Numbered from the stretch's first letter, positions 51,953 through 60,641 are shown. The stretch is 64,000 nucleotides of DNA from Candidatus Stoquefichus sp. SB1 (GCF_001244545.1 NZ_LN852696.1:1-64000), one strand, 5' to 3'. Notes: a model not told the origin generated them from the letters alone. Made by a program: numbers and translations.

Positions 51953-52993
51953 GTGGTAATTGATGCCAACATGTATTGGTTTGATGAACATATCTTTGAG
52001 GAATCACAAGAAACTGAACGTTTTTTATCAGAAATTCCTATTAGTTATGGAATTCATGGATACATGAAAGAAAATGAAGATCAATTCAAACAGATTGTCA
52101 TTGAAAAACCCAAAGGCTATCAAAATTTAAATTATTTGGAAGGAGACTATTTATTAGAAAAACAACTTGCTGATATGGATGCAGGTAATGTTCAAAAAGC
52201 CATTCTTAAATTACCTGGGTGTCATGAATGGATGTCATTAGATATGTGTAAAAAGTTTAATGATGGAATGGCTGATTATGTTAGAAAAAGTCAAGGTCGA
52301 TTGGTTGCCTTAGCAGTTGTTCCACCATTAGCTAGTGAAGCATGTTTTCAAGAAATTGAGAGATGCAGAAATGAATTAGGAATGTCAGGTGTACAATTAT
52401 GTGCACATTATGGAAATCATTATTTAGATTCGGATATTTTTAATGACTTTTTTAAAAAACTGAATGAACAAAAAACAACAGTTTACATTCATCATACACC
52501 TGTTCCTGTACAATATGACTGTTTATATGATTATAATAATCTAAGACGTTCATATGGTCGATGTGTTGATCAAACAACAGCTATCTGTAGAGAATTATTT
52601 AGTGGTTTTTTTGATAGGTTTCCTAATCTTACATTTGTTCATTCCATGCTGGGTGGAGGATTCTTTGCCATTGAGAATATGCTTTTTCCACCTCATGCAA
52701 AGACTACTGAAAAGGTAGCAAGATTTGAGAGTAATCAAGATAATGTTTGGAAAGTGTATAAAGAACATATTTATTTTGAAACATCTCATGCACAGCCATG
52801 GGGAAAGCAACAGTTAGAATGTGCGATTCAAGTATTAGGTGCAGATCATATTATTTTTGGTAGTTCTTATCCAGTTAGGAGAGAATGGTTATTAGAAGGT
52901 GCAGAGTTTATAAAGATGTTAGATATTAGTGATGAAGAAAAAGACATGATTTTATATAAAAATGCATGTCAAATCTATCATATTGATGAATAG
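51953..52993 (+). CDS. Amidohydrolase-2 (ACMSD-like) TIM-barrel protein
   Basis: 346 residues, GTG start at 51953 after GGAGGGAG; the ATG two bases earlier meets a stop at once. Family traits of amidohydrolase-2 enzymes are GRLVALAVVPP (about 117), TVYIHHTP (about 180), LTFVHSMLGGG (about 225) and IIFGSSYPVRREW (about 300). The metal-binding HxH at the N terminus is replaced (IDANMYW), and the FGSDYP Asp is Ser. It may have lost hydrolase/decarboxylase chemistry or use another mode. First gene of the operon. Confidence 0.82.
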   Translation: MVIDANMYWFDEHIFEESQETERFLSEIPISYGIHGYMKENEDQFKQIVIEKPKGYQNLNYLEGDYLLEKQLADMDAGNVQKAILKLPGCHEWMSLDMCKKFNDGMADYVRKSQGRLVALAVVPPLASEACFQEIERCRNELGMSGVQLCAHYGNHYLDSDIFNDFFKKLNEQKTTVYIHHTPVPVQYDCLYDYNNLRRSYGRCVDQTTAICRELFSGFFDRFPNLTFVHSMLGGGFFAIENMLFPPHAKTTEKVARFESNQDNVWKVYKEHIYFETSHAQPWGKQQLECAIQVLGADHIIFGSSYPVRREWLLEGAEFIKMLDISDEEKDMILYKNACQIYHIDE

Positions 52994-53004
52994 GAGATAT
53001 AAAA

Positions 53005-54276
53005 ATGAATGAAGATAAGTCATTAAAGGTTGGTTCGGCAAAAGAAAAATTATTATTTCCAAAAGATTTCTTCCCTGTTGAAAATTTTAGTTATATACAT
53101 GATGATCTTTATGTTAGAGTTCTCTATTTAGAAGCTAACCAACCATTTATTCTCCTTTCATTTGAATTAACATCATTAAGAGAATATGTTATAGAAGAAT
53201 TAAAAAAACGTATTTCTAAACAGACAGATATACCATTCAAGAACATTTGGATATGTGTAACACATACTTTTTCAGCACCTCATTCTCGTTCTGTAGATGC
53301 TCTTGAAAAAGGTGATCTCACTATAAAACAAAAAAATAAAGTCTTCTGTGATATTCTCTATAGTTCAGCAAAAAAAGCAGTGACTCTTGCTATTCAACAA
53401 AAGCAAATTGTATATGTTGGCTTTGGACACGGATTTTGTTCAGTCAATGTGAATCGAGATATTTCTACAAAAGATGGCTGGTGGTTAGGGGCTAATGATT
53501 TAGGAATATCTGATAAAAGCGTACCCATTATTAAATTTGAAAATAAACAGCATCATACAATTGCTCTTCTTTATAGTTATGATGTTCAATCCTCCATTAT
53601 GGAGGGGTCTTTACAAAAAGATGGACGATATGCTGTTACAAGTGATCTTACTGGTGTAACAAGTCAATATATAGAAAGCCAATATGATGATTGTGTAGCA
53701 ATGTATATTGTAGGAGCTGCTGGAGATCAGGCACCATTGTTTCAGGCTAAACATCATATTATTGATAAAGAAGGACAGATACAAGTCACAGATATACATG
53801 AAGATGGTTTTGTGTTTGTTAAAGCTTTAGGAACAAAATTAGCAACGCAAGTGATTAGGGCATGTGAAAGAATAAAAACAGTTCCATATATGGGAAAAAT
53901 TCAGAATATTCAAACTCAGTTTATTTGTCCAGGACAGAAAATAAGAGATAGACAAGAATTGAAACCCACTCACCACTATAATTATTTGAATGATCAAGAT
54001 CAGATGGTAGGAGTTGAAATCATTCAATTTGGTTATATTGTGATAGTAGGGGTTCAACCGGAATTATCTAGTGTAACTGCTATGGATATAAGAAAACAGT
54101 CTCCTTTTCCTATAACTATGATTTTAACAATGGTTAATGGAGGAGCAAAGTATATGCCAGATCAGACTTCGTATGATCGAATCACATATGAGGCTATGAA
54201 TTCAAAATTTGCTAAAGGATCAGCTGAAATGCTGACTGAACAAATAGTGAAAACACTAGAAAATATAAAAATATAA
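53005..54276 (+). CDS. Neutral-ceramidase-like protein, degenerate active site
   Basis: 423 residues, related to the N-terminal domain of neutral/alkaline non-lysosomal ceramidases and paralogous to 54287. At positions where ceramidases have THTH, AVHGT and GDVS it has VTHTFSAPH (about 95), SYDVQSS (about 197) and GAAGDQAP (about 240): one His of the first pair, the second His and the Ser are missing. The Glu (QPELSS, about 350) and Tyr (KYMPD, about 385) remain. No signal peptide. It may support the intact paralogue. Confidence 0.75.
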   Translation: MNEDKSLKVGSAKEKLLFPKDFFPVENFSYIHDDLYVRVLYLEANQPFILLSFELTSLREYVIEELKKRISKQTDIPFKNIWICVTHTFSAPHSRSVDALEKGDLTIKQKNKVFCDILYSSAKKAVTLAIQQKQIVYVGFGHGFCSVNVNRDISTKDGWWLGANDLGISDKSVPIIKFENKQHHTIALLYSYDVQSSIMEGSLQKDGRYAVTSDLTGVTSQYIESQYDDCVAMYIVGAAGDQAPLFQAKHHIIDKEGQIQVTDIHEDGFVFVKALGTKLATQVIRACERIKTVPYMGKIQNIQTQFICPGQKIRDRQELKPTHHYNYLNDQDQMVGVEIIQFGYIVIVGVQPELSSVTAMDIRKQSPFPITMILTMVNGGAKYMPDQTSYDRITYEAMNSKFAKGSAEMLTEQIVKTLENIKI

Positions 54277-54286
54277 GGAGGAAAAT

Positions 54287-55528
54287 ATGAGAATAGGACA
54301 TGCAAGATATTGTATTTCACCAAAGCAGGAGTTTTATTTGATTGGATATCGAAGTGATAACCGAATGTATCCAGCCATTGGAATTCATGATGATATTTAT
54401 TGTCAATCATTATTGTTTGAAAATAATGGTCAAATGTTATTTCTCTTTTCAGCAGATTTTTTAGAGTTTGAAGAAGAAATGGCAGAGGATGTGAAGACAT
54501 TGCTGGCAGATCAGTTTGGCATTGAAAGAGATTGTGTTTTATTAAGTGCAACACATAATCATTCATCTGTCGTCTCTTATCACAAAAGTTGGTATACAGG
54601 TAAATTTAATCAAGATTATTATGATTATTTGATAAAAATGATTATAAAGAGTTTCCAAGATTGTCTTGAAAGTTTACAAACAGCATATGCAAAGTATGGG
54701 AAAGCAAACATTTATGGATATTATGGAAATCGTAATCATCCTGGACAACCAGCAGACAATGAGGTGATTGTTGTCAAGTTTTATAATGAAAATCATGAGG
54801 CTTTTGCAGGCATTGTGAATTGGGCTGTACACTCTACAGTCATTAGTGGTGAAAATACTTATTTAACAAGTGAATTAGCAGGACATGTTTGTCAATGTTT
54901 GTATGATGAATTCAAGTTTTATCCAATTATGATGGTTGGGGCGGCTGGAGATTGTAGTAATCGCAATGAAAGACAAGGTAATGATTTCATAGAACTTGAG
55001 AGAGTTGCACCATTATTAGCATCTGATATTGCACAAATTGATGTGAGTAAAACAATACAATTAAAAGAAATAAAATGTCAAACTCTATTTCATACAATTC
55101 ATCATGATATGTCATTTGTTCATGATGAGTTAAGAGATGAAATTATGAACATGGAAAAACAGTTAGAAAGAGAAAATCAACAATCTAAAAAAGATTTTCT
55201 TATGAAAAAGATAAATAACCTTAAAACACAATTAGATATTCATGCTTTTCATCTTGATGCTAAAGCATCTGTTATCCAATTAGGAGATTTGCAGATTTTT
55301 GTCTTTCCAGGTGAATTAGGGTCTGCTTTTGGTATTCAAATGAAGAAAGAGTGCCCTGTATTAGGACTCATTTGTGGATATACAAATGGATATTATGAAT
55401 ATTTTATGCCAGAAAGTGAATATGGTTTATCTTTTGAAACAATGGGTTGTGCTATTCCCAAAGGGGAACCGGAAAAACTGGTACAAAAGTTTATACAAGC
55501 TTCAAAGTTATTGAATGGAGAGGGTTAA
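54287..55528 (+). CDS. Neutral-ceramidase-like hydrolase, intact active site
   Basis: 413 residues. Zn and nucleophile motifs of the ceramidase fold are kept: SATHNHSS (about 93), NWAVHSTVISG (about 185), GAAGDCSN (about 220), PGELGS (about 340) and NGYYEYFMP (about 370). It has no signal peptide, so the substrate is intracellular, e.g. a phosphorylated amide or ester brought in by the PTS (inference). Starts 10 nt after its paralogue. A coiled insertion (about 270-310, ENQQSKKDFLMKK) is unusual. True ceramide activity is unproven. Confidence 0.8.
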   Translation: MRIGHARYCISPKQEFYLIGYRSDNRMYPAIGIHDDIYCQSLLFENNGQMLFLFSADFLEFEEEMAEDVKTLLADQFGIERDCVLLSATHNHSSVVSYHKSWYTGKFNQDYYDYLIKMIIKSFQDCLESLQTAYAKYGKANIYGYYGNRNHPGQPADNEVIVVKFYNENHEAFAGIVNWAVHSTVISGENTYLTSELAGHVCQCLYDEFKFYPIMMVGAAGDCSNRNERQGNDFIELERVAPLLASDIAQIDVSKTIQLKEIKCQTLFHTIHHDMSFVHDELRDEIMNMEKQLERENQQSKKDFLMKKINNLKTQLDIHAFHLDAKASVIQLGDLQIFVFPGELGSAFGIQMKKECPVLGLICGYTNGYYEYFMPESEYGLSFETMGCAIPKGEPEKLVQKFIQASKLLNGEG

Positions 55529-55529
55529 A

Positions 55530-57458
55530 ATGGAAGAAAAGAATGTTTTATTAGCTCCTGTGGATGGAAAATGTGTTTCTTTAAACGAAGTTCCTGATGA
55601 AATGTTTGCTGAAAAAATCATGGGAGATGGAGTTGCTTTTCGTTATGAAGGAGATGCAATCTATGCACCGTGCTCAGGAATAGTAAGGGTTGTTGCAAAT
55701 ACAAAACATGCTATTGGAATTCAAAATGAGGAAGGACTGGAAGTTCTTATTCATGTGGGTGTGGATACTGTTAATTTAGCTGGTAAGGGTTTTGAAACAC
55801 TTGTTGTACAGGGGCAAAAGATTAAACAAGGGCAGCAAATCCTTAGAATTGATAGAGCATTTATGGATCAGCAGCATATCAATCTCATAACGGCTATGGT
55901 TTTAACAAATTACAAAGATTTTCAATATGATATATTAAGTCTTGATCAGAACGTTGTTCATAATCAAACTGAAATCATTGAATTTTCTAAAAATAAAATA
56001 AAAAAAGTTGAGGAAAAGAAGATGAAATATAAGAAATTATGTGAAGATATTATTCAATATGTTGGAGGACGTGAGAACATTATTAATGTGACACATTGTA
56101 TAACACGTTTACGATTTAAACTGAAAAATGAAGACAAAGCAGATACCAAAGCACTCAATCAATTAGATGGTGTTATGAAAATTATTCAGACAGGTGGGCA
56201 ATATCAGGTTGTGATAGGGACACATGTTGATGATGTTTATGATGAATTGGTTGAAATTGGTCAATTAAATAAGGAAGTGCCATTGGATATAGATGAAGGA
56301 GATACTGAACAAAAGAGTATTCTCTCAAGATTTCTAGTTTTAATGAGTGGTATTTTCCAACCGATATTAAGTATTTTAATGGCAAGCGGGATGATCAAAG
56401 CTTTGTTGAAACTTGTTGTTTTAGCAGGTTGGTTGAATGAAACAAGTGGAACTTATACAATTTTAAATTCTCTTGGAGATGCATTATTTTATTTCTTCCC
56501 AGTTGCAATTGGATGGTCAGCAGCTAAGAAGTTTGGTATTAAAGAGATATATGGAATTACATTGGGTGCGTGTTTAACATATCCTGCCATTGTCTCATTA
56601 TCTTCTGCAGAACCACTATATACACTTTTTGCTGGAACAATTTTTGAAGCAAGTGTTTTTACAGAATTTTTAGGAATACCTGTTATTCTACCAGGGGCAG
56701 GATATGCAAGTTCTGTCATTCCAATTATTTTAATTGTCTTTGTAGCAGCAAAAATCTTTAAATTCTTAAATAAAAAATTACCTGCAATGATTAGATCTTT
56801 CTTTGTTCCATTCTTAACATTAATTATTACTCTTCCACTAGCTCTCATTGTGATTGGACCAATAGCGATGTTTATTCAAGACTTATTGGGAGAATTAGTT
56901 CAATTAATCGTTGGATTAAATGCCGGAATAGCTGGTTTATTCTTAGGAACATTCTGGTCAGTCTTGGTAATGTTTGGATTACATATGCCTATCATTATGA
57001 TGTTCAATGTCAATATTTCAACTTATGGTTATGATATCATAAATCCATTGATTTTCTCAGGTGCTTTAGCAACTATGGGTGCGGTTTTAGGCGTTATTAT
57101 CCGTACAAAATCAGTTCAAGAAAAAAACATTGCAGTTCCTGCCTTATTTTCAACTTTCTTTGGTGTCAATGAACCATCATTATATGGAGTCTTAATTCCT
57201 AGAAAGAAAATCATGTTTAGTTGTTTCTTATCTGCTGGAATTGGTTCAATGATTGCTGGTTTCTGTGGAGCAAAATTATATGCATTTGGAGCTTCAGGTC
57301 CTTTAGGATTACCTTGCTTTATTAATCCTAATGGTATTGATATAGGATTTATTGGATTATGTATAGGGGCAGTTGTTAGTTTTGCTTTAGCATTAATTGC
57401 AGCTTTAATTATTGGTGATAAAAAGGATGCAAATGCAATTCAATTAGGAAAAGAATAA
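55530..57458 (+). CDS. PTS permease with IIA-IIB-IIC domain order
   Basis: 642 residues from MEEKNVLL; the earlier ATG at 55515 overlaps the GGAGAGGG ribosome site. Domain order: EIIA (1-150, NTKHAIG and LIHVGVDTV active site), linker (about 150-168, charged), EIIB (about 168-250, Cys in THCITRLRF) and EIIC (about 265-640, GVNEPSLYG). BglF-type permeases have IIB-IIC-IIA, so this is a permuted fusion. It imports and phosphorylates a beta-glycoside-like sugar. Last gene of the operon; no GH1 inside it. Confidence 0.92.
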   Translation: MEEKNVLLAPVDGKCVSLNEVPDEMFAEKIMGDGVAFRYEGDAIYAPCSGIVRVVANTKHAIGIQNEEGLEVLIHVGVDTVNLAGKGFETLVVQGQKIKQGQQILRIDRAFMDQQHINLITAMVLTNYKDFQYDILSLDQNVVHNQTEIIEFSKNKIKKVEEKKMKYKKLCEDIIQYVGGRENIINVTHCITRLRFKLKNEDKADTKALNQLDGVMKIIQTGGQYQVVIGTHVDDVYDELVEIGQLNKEVPLDIDEGDTEQKSILSRFLVLMSGIFQPILSILMASGMIKALLKLVVLAGWLNETSGTYTILNSLGDALFYFFPVAIGWSAAKKFGIKEIYGITLGACLTYPAIVSLSSAEPLYTLFAGTIFEASVFTEFLGIPVILPGAGYASSVIPIILIVFVAAKIFKFLNKKLPAMIRSFFVPFLTLIITLPLALIVIGPIAMFIQDLLGELVQLIVGLNAGIAGLFLGTFWSVLVMFGLHMPIIMMFNVNISTYGYDIINPLIFSGALATMGAVLGVIIRTKSVQEKNIAVPALFSTFFGVNEPSLYGVLIPRKKIMFSCFLSAGIGSMIAGFCGAKLYAFGASGPLGLPCFINPNGIDIGFIGLCIGAVVSFALALIAALIIGDKKDANAIQLGKE

Positions 57459-57466
57459 GAAAAATA

Positions 57467-57510
57467 GAAACTGTTATAATTCCATTATTCTAACAGTTTC
57501 TCTTTCTTTT
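57467..57510 (+). terminator. Terminator of the ceramidase-like/PTS operon
   Basis: GAAACTGTTA (57467-57476) pairs with TAACAGTTTC (57491-57500), then TCTTTCTTTTT. Confidence 0.85.
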
Positions 57511-57537
57511 TATGCGTATTTTTCTGATATTTTATTC

Positions 57538-57565
57538 TTGACAATTTTTCGAAAAGTTTTAAAAT
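57538..57565 (+). promoter_or_regulatory. Promoter of the MFS gene
   Basis: TTGACA (57538-57543), 16 bp, TAAAAT (57560-57565); start expected near 57572. Confidence 0.75.
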
Positions 57566-57584
57566 AGGAACGTAAAATAAAATC

Positions 57585-57660
57585 AAGCAACAACAATGTG
57601 TAGTTCAAAACGTAAACCCAATTGTTTTGAATTATGCATTTTTTTGTTGCTTATTTTTAT
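57585..57660 (+). promoter_or_regulatory. Structured leader of the MFS gene
   Basis: AAGCAACAA (57585-57593) pairs with TTGTTGCTT (57644-57652) and is followed by ATTTTTAT. Inside, TTCAAAAC (57604-57611) pairs with GTTTTGAA (57624-57631), leaving asymmetric internal loops. The outer stem with T run resembles a terminator placed 20 nt before the ribosome site, as in attenuators or riboswitches. The class is not recognised. Confidence 0.55.
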
Positions 57661-57674
57661 ACAGGAGGAAAGAA

Positions 57675-58886
57675 ATGAATAAACAAAAAAGCGAAAAATT
57701 ATGGACAAAGAATTTTATTATTATCATCATTATTAATTTCTTTGTATTTTTAAATCACTTGATGATTTTATCAACTTTTCCATTTTTTATTTCATATCTC
57801 GGTTATTCCGATAGTATGTCAGGAGCTTGTGCAGCAATTTTTTCACTAATTGCAGTTCTCTCAAGACCATTTATTGGATGGATGTTGGATAATGGAAAAA
57901 GAAAACAGATATTATTAGTGGGATTATGTGGTATGGTTCTGATGCCTATGGGCTATATCTTTATTTACACGACCTTAGTATCTATTGGACTGGTTATTTT
58001 GCTGAGGATGGCCCATGGCTGCTCATTGGCATGTTCAAACACATCAACTTCAACAATAGCAACAGATATTATTCCAAAGTCGAGATTTTCTGAAGGAATG
58101 GGTATGTTTGGGATGGCAACAGCTTTAGCTACAGCATGTGCACCAACTATTGGAGAAACTCTTATGAATATCAGTTTTGAACTTTTGTTTGTTGTTGCAA
58201 CTGTTATTATGGTGATTTCATTAGTTCTTTTTTCATTATTAAAAACACCAAAGATAGAAATTACAAAAAAACCATTAAAAGTAAAAAACTTAATTGATAA
58301 AAATGCACTACCAGCATCATTTGTTGTTCTTATTTTTCTTTTGACTTATGGGTCGTTAGAGAATTATATTTTAAAATTTGCTTCTGAAGAAGCTGCAATA
58401 ACAATTTCAGGAGGACTTTATTTCACAGTGATGGCGATTATGTTACTTTTGACAAGAATTTTTATTGGAAAAGTAGCTGATCAAAAGGGAGAAGCTATTT
58501 TCGTATATAGTTGTAATGCCTTTATGCTGGTGGCTCTCATATTATTAGCTTTCATTCCAAACAATATAACATTCCTATTGTCTGCTGTTTTATCTGGCTA
58601 TGCTTTTGGAGGATTAGAACCTTCTTTACAGGCTATGGCAGTCAGTATTGCTCCCCTTGAAAGAAGAGGTGCTGCTAATTCAACATTTCTTTGTGCTTAT
58701 GATATAGGTATTGGTATTGGTGGTGGAATAGCAGGCGTACTTATAGATATTTTAGGATATCATTATATGTTTGGAATATTATCAATCGCAAATATTATTT
58801 CTATTATTGCTTATATTATTTTTGGTAAAAATCATCCATCATCATTAACATTAAGGATAAAACAACAAAATCAAGAATCTATATAA
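57675..58886 (+). CDS. MFS transporter
   Basis: 403 residues from MNKQKSEKLW with GGAGG at 57664-57668; the longer reading runs through the leader hairpin. Twelve membrane segments, MFS loop GWMLDNGKRKQ after TM2 and RMAHGCSLACSNTSTSTI (about 115) typical of drug/metabolite MFS transporters. Next to a LysR regulator and a cyclase-family enzyme, it may export or import a small aromatic metabolite (inference). Substrate unknown. Confidence 0.88.
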   Translation: MNKQKSEKLWTKNFIIIIIINFFVFLNHLMILSTFPFFISYLGYSDSMSGACAAIFSLIAVLSRPFIGWMLDNGKRKQILLVGLCGMVLMPMGYIFIYTTLVSIGLVILLRMAHGCSLACSNTSTSTIATDIIPKSRFSEGMGMFGMATALATACAPTIGETLMNISFELLFVVATVIMVISLVLFSLLKTPKIEITKKPLKVKNLIDKNALPASFVVLIFLLTYGSLENYILKFASEEAAITISGGLYFTVMAIMLLLTRIFIGKVADQKGEAIFVYSCNAFMLVALILLAFIPNNITFLLSAVLSGYAFGGLEPSLQAMAVSIAPLERRGAANSTFLCAYDIGIGIGGGIAGVLIDILGYHYMFGILSIANIISIIAYIIFGKNHPSSLTLRIKQQNQESI

Positions 58887-58903
58887 ATTGAATGAAATTA
58901 TTG

Positions 58904-58935
58904 AAAAAGGATTGTAAGATATGCAATCTTTTTTT
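58904..58935 (+). terminator. Terminator of the MFS gene
   Basis: AAAAAGGATTG pairs with CAATCTTTTTT (G-U once). Confidence 0.75.
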
Positions 58936-58942
58936 GATAGAT

Positions 58943-58973
58943 AAAAAAAACATCTTAAGCCAGTTAAGATGCT
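58943..58973 (-). terminator. Terminator of the LysR gene
   Basis: On the minus strand CATCTTAA-CTGGC-TTAAGATG is followed by eight T. Confidence 0.85.
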
Positions 58974-58981
58974 TTGAATTG

Positions 58982-59860
58982 TTATTTATGCATTTGGATA
59001 GAATTAATAAAATGTCTAGCAGGTTGTGAGAGAACAACATCTTTTTTGTAGTAGATTTTAATCTGAGTTGATATTTTAGGATAAATATCAACTAATGAAA
59101 TTTTTGGGCTTGAGAGATACTCAATTGGTTTTTTCATAAGTAATGAGACGCCCATTCCTTTTTCTATAAGATCAATGATATTTTCTGCTCTTTGCCCAGT
59201 ATAAATAATATTTGGTGTGAAACCAGCTTTTTGACATTCTTGTTGGCATAGATTATATAGTAATGATGTTGGCTGCAAAAAAAGAAAATCTTCAAAACGA
59301 AGTTGTGTTAAAGAAATTTGTTTTTCTTGTGCTAATTGATGATATGCTGGTAAAACAGCAACCAGCTGATCCTCTTCATAAGCAATTTTTGCAAATTCAT
59401 CGTTATTTTCATCTTCATCACGTATAAAAGCGAGTTCGCATTTATTATGTCTTAAAAGTTCTTTAAGTTCAGCAGATTCACCCTCAATAAGATTTACATA
59501 ATAACTTTTATTTTCTCGTTTAAACTTAAGTATCTCATCAGTAATATGATAAGGGGCCATGACTGGAATAGAGCCTATTGTAATAGAATGTTTAATATTT
59601 TCTGATTGATTGTTTAAGGCGGTTGTATATTGATATTGTAGACTTGCGATTTGCTTTGCATATCCTAATAATATTTTACCATATTCATTGAGGTGAACTT
59701 TGCGTGTTGTTCGATCAAATAATGGATAACCCATTTCATTTTCTAGAACTTTTATATGTTTAGATAAAGAAGATTGAGATATAAATAAAGAATCAGAAGC
59801 TTCTAAAAAATTTTCTGTTTCAGCTAAAACAACAAACTCTCTTAAGTAATTTATTTCCAT
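58982..59860 (-). CDS. LysR-family transcriptional regulator
   Basis: 292 residues. HTH_1 (1-62) with ENFLEASDSLFISQSSLSKHIK and ENEMGYPLFDR, then the LysR substrate-binding domain (about 90-290). Divergent from the cyclase gene at 60083, the classic LysR arrangement; the intergenic region contains long palindromes. Effector unknown. The neighbouring MFS gene could also be a target. Start ATG 59860 follows AGAGGTGA. Confidence 0.94.
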   Translation of the reverse strand: MEINYLREFVVLAETENFLEASDSLFISQSSLSKHIKVLENEMGYPLFDRTTRKVHLNEYGKILLGYAKQIASLQYQYTTALNNQSENIKHSITIGSIPVMAPYHITDEILKFKRENKSYYVNLIEGESAELKELLRHNKCELAFIRDEDENNDEFAKIAYEEDQLVAVLPAYHQLAQEKQISLTQLRFEDFLFLQPTSLLYNLCQQECQKAGFTPNIIYTGQRAENIIDLIEKGMGVSLLMKKPIEYLSSPKISLVDIYPKISTQIKIYYKKDVVLSQPARHFINSIQMHK

Positions 59861-59872
59861 GAAATCACCTCT

Positions 59873-59896
59873 TTTTAATATTGTACAATATTAAAA
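59873..59896. promoter_or_regulatory. 24-bp perfect palindrome at the LysR start
   Basis: Twelve-base arms meet at GTAC (TTTTAATATTGT and its complement), 12 nt upstream of the LysR ATG. It overlaps the expected ribosome site/promoter region and suits autorepression. Confidence 0.6.
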
Positions 59897-59933
59897 TAAA
59901 AAAAGCGAGATATCTTGTTCAAATGTTTTATTC

Positions 59934-60000
59934 ATCCTTATTTTATTATCATGAAGATAATTATCTATGTTTTGAAATGAACTAATTAAAAAATAAGGAT
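59934..60000. promoter_or_regulatory. Nested inverted repeats in the LysR-cyclase intergenic region
   Basis: ATCCTTATTTT (59934-59944) and AAAATAAGGAT (59990-60000) form an 11-bp pair. AGATAATTATCT (59955-59966) is a 12-bp palindrome between them. They are candidate LysR sites. Confidence 0.5.
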
Positions 60001-60021
60001 TTATAAATATAATATTTTTTG

Positions 60022-60072
60022 TTGACAAGGAAATAATTTTATCCTATATTGTATCCATGGAAACAATATAGG
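60022..60072 (+). promoter_or_regulatory. Cyclase promoter with long inverted repeat
   Basis: TTGACA (60022-60027), 17 bp, TATATT (60045-60050). CCTATATTGT (60043-60052) and ACAATATAGG (60063-60072) bracket 10 nt and cover the -10 box and the ribosome site AGGAGG. Confidence 0.75.
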
Positions 60073-60082
60073 AGGTAAGATT

Positions 60083-60640
60083 ATGTTTTATGATTTAACT
60101 TTAAAAATAACACCACAATTGATGAAAGATGCTAATGGAAATGAAAAAAAGTCATTAGTAGGACATCTTGGAACACATTTTGATGTGATGAATAAAGAAT
60201 TTCCGTTATCTTATTTTCATTTACCAGCAATTATTTTTAATGTTTACAATAAAGAAGAGATAGATTGTAATGATATTGATTTCAATCAAATACAAGAAGG
60301 AATGTTTGTAGTATTTGCAACTGGCTTTATTGAAAAAGTAGGTTATGGTCATAAAGATTATTTTTCTCACCATCCACAATTATCAAAGGCATTAATTGAA
60401 CAGCTTATTCAAAGAAAAATTGCTATTATAGGAATTGATAGCCCTGGTATTCGAAGAGGGAAGGAACATACACTAATGGATCAATATTGTGCAGATCATC
60501 ATGTTTTTGTGGTTGAAAATCTATGTCATCTTGATATAGTTCTAAATCAGAAAAGTTTTCAATCTTGTTATATCAATACATATCCAGTGAATTATAGTGA
60601 TATGACAGGATTACCATGTCGTGTTGTTGCGGAGTTATAA
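60083..60640 (+). CDS. Cyclase-family (KynB-like) hydrolase
   Basis: 185 residues of the metal-dependent cyclase/kynurenine formamidase superfamily (PF04199-like). The first metal motif is GHLGTHFDV (about 28), and the second is GIDSPGIRRG (about 120). The usual HxGTHxDxPxH is incomplete at the later positions (VMNKEFPLSYF). It could open or close an amide/lactone ring of a small metabolite. Divergent from LysR and followed, without gap, by a MarR gene. Confidence 0.75.
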   Translation: MFYDLTLKITPQLMKDANGNEKKSLVGHLGTHFDVMNKEFPLSYFHLPAIIFNVYNKEEIDCNDIDFNQIQEGMFVVFATGFIEKVGYGHKDYFSHHPQLSKALIEQLIQRKIAIIGIDSPGIRRGKEHTLMDQYCADHHVFVVENLCHLDIVLNQKSFQSCYINTYPVNYSDMTGLPCRVVAEL

Positions 60641-60641
60641 T

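Noticed and set aside
58879-59091. Short ORF on the minus strand at the MFS end
   Set aside because: Overlaps the MFS and LysR terminators and lacks a ribosome site.
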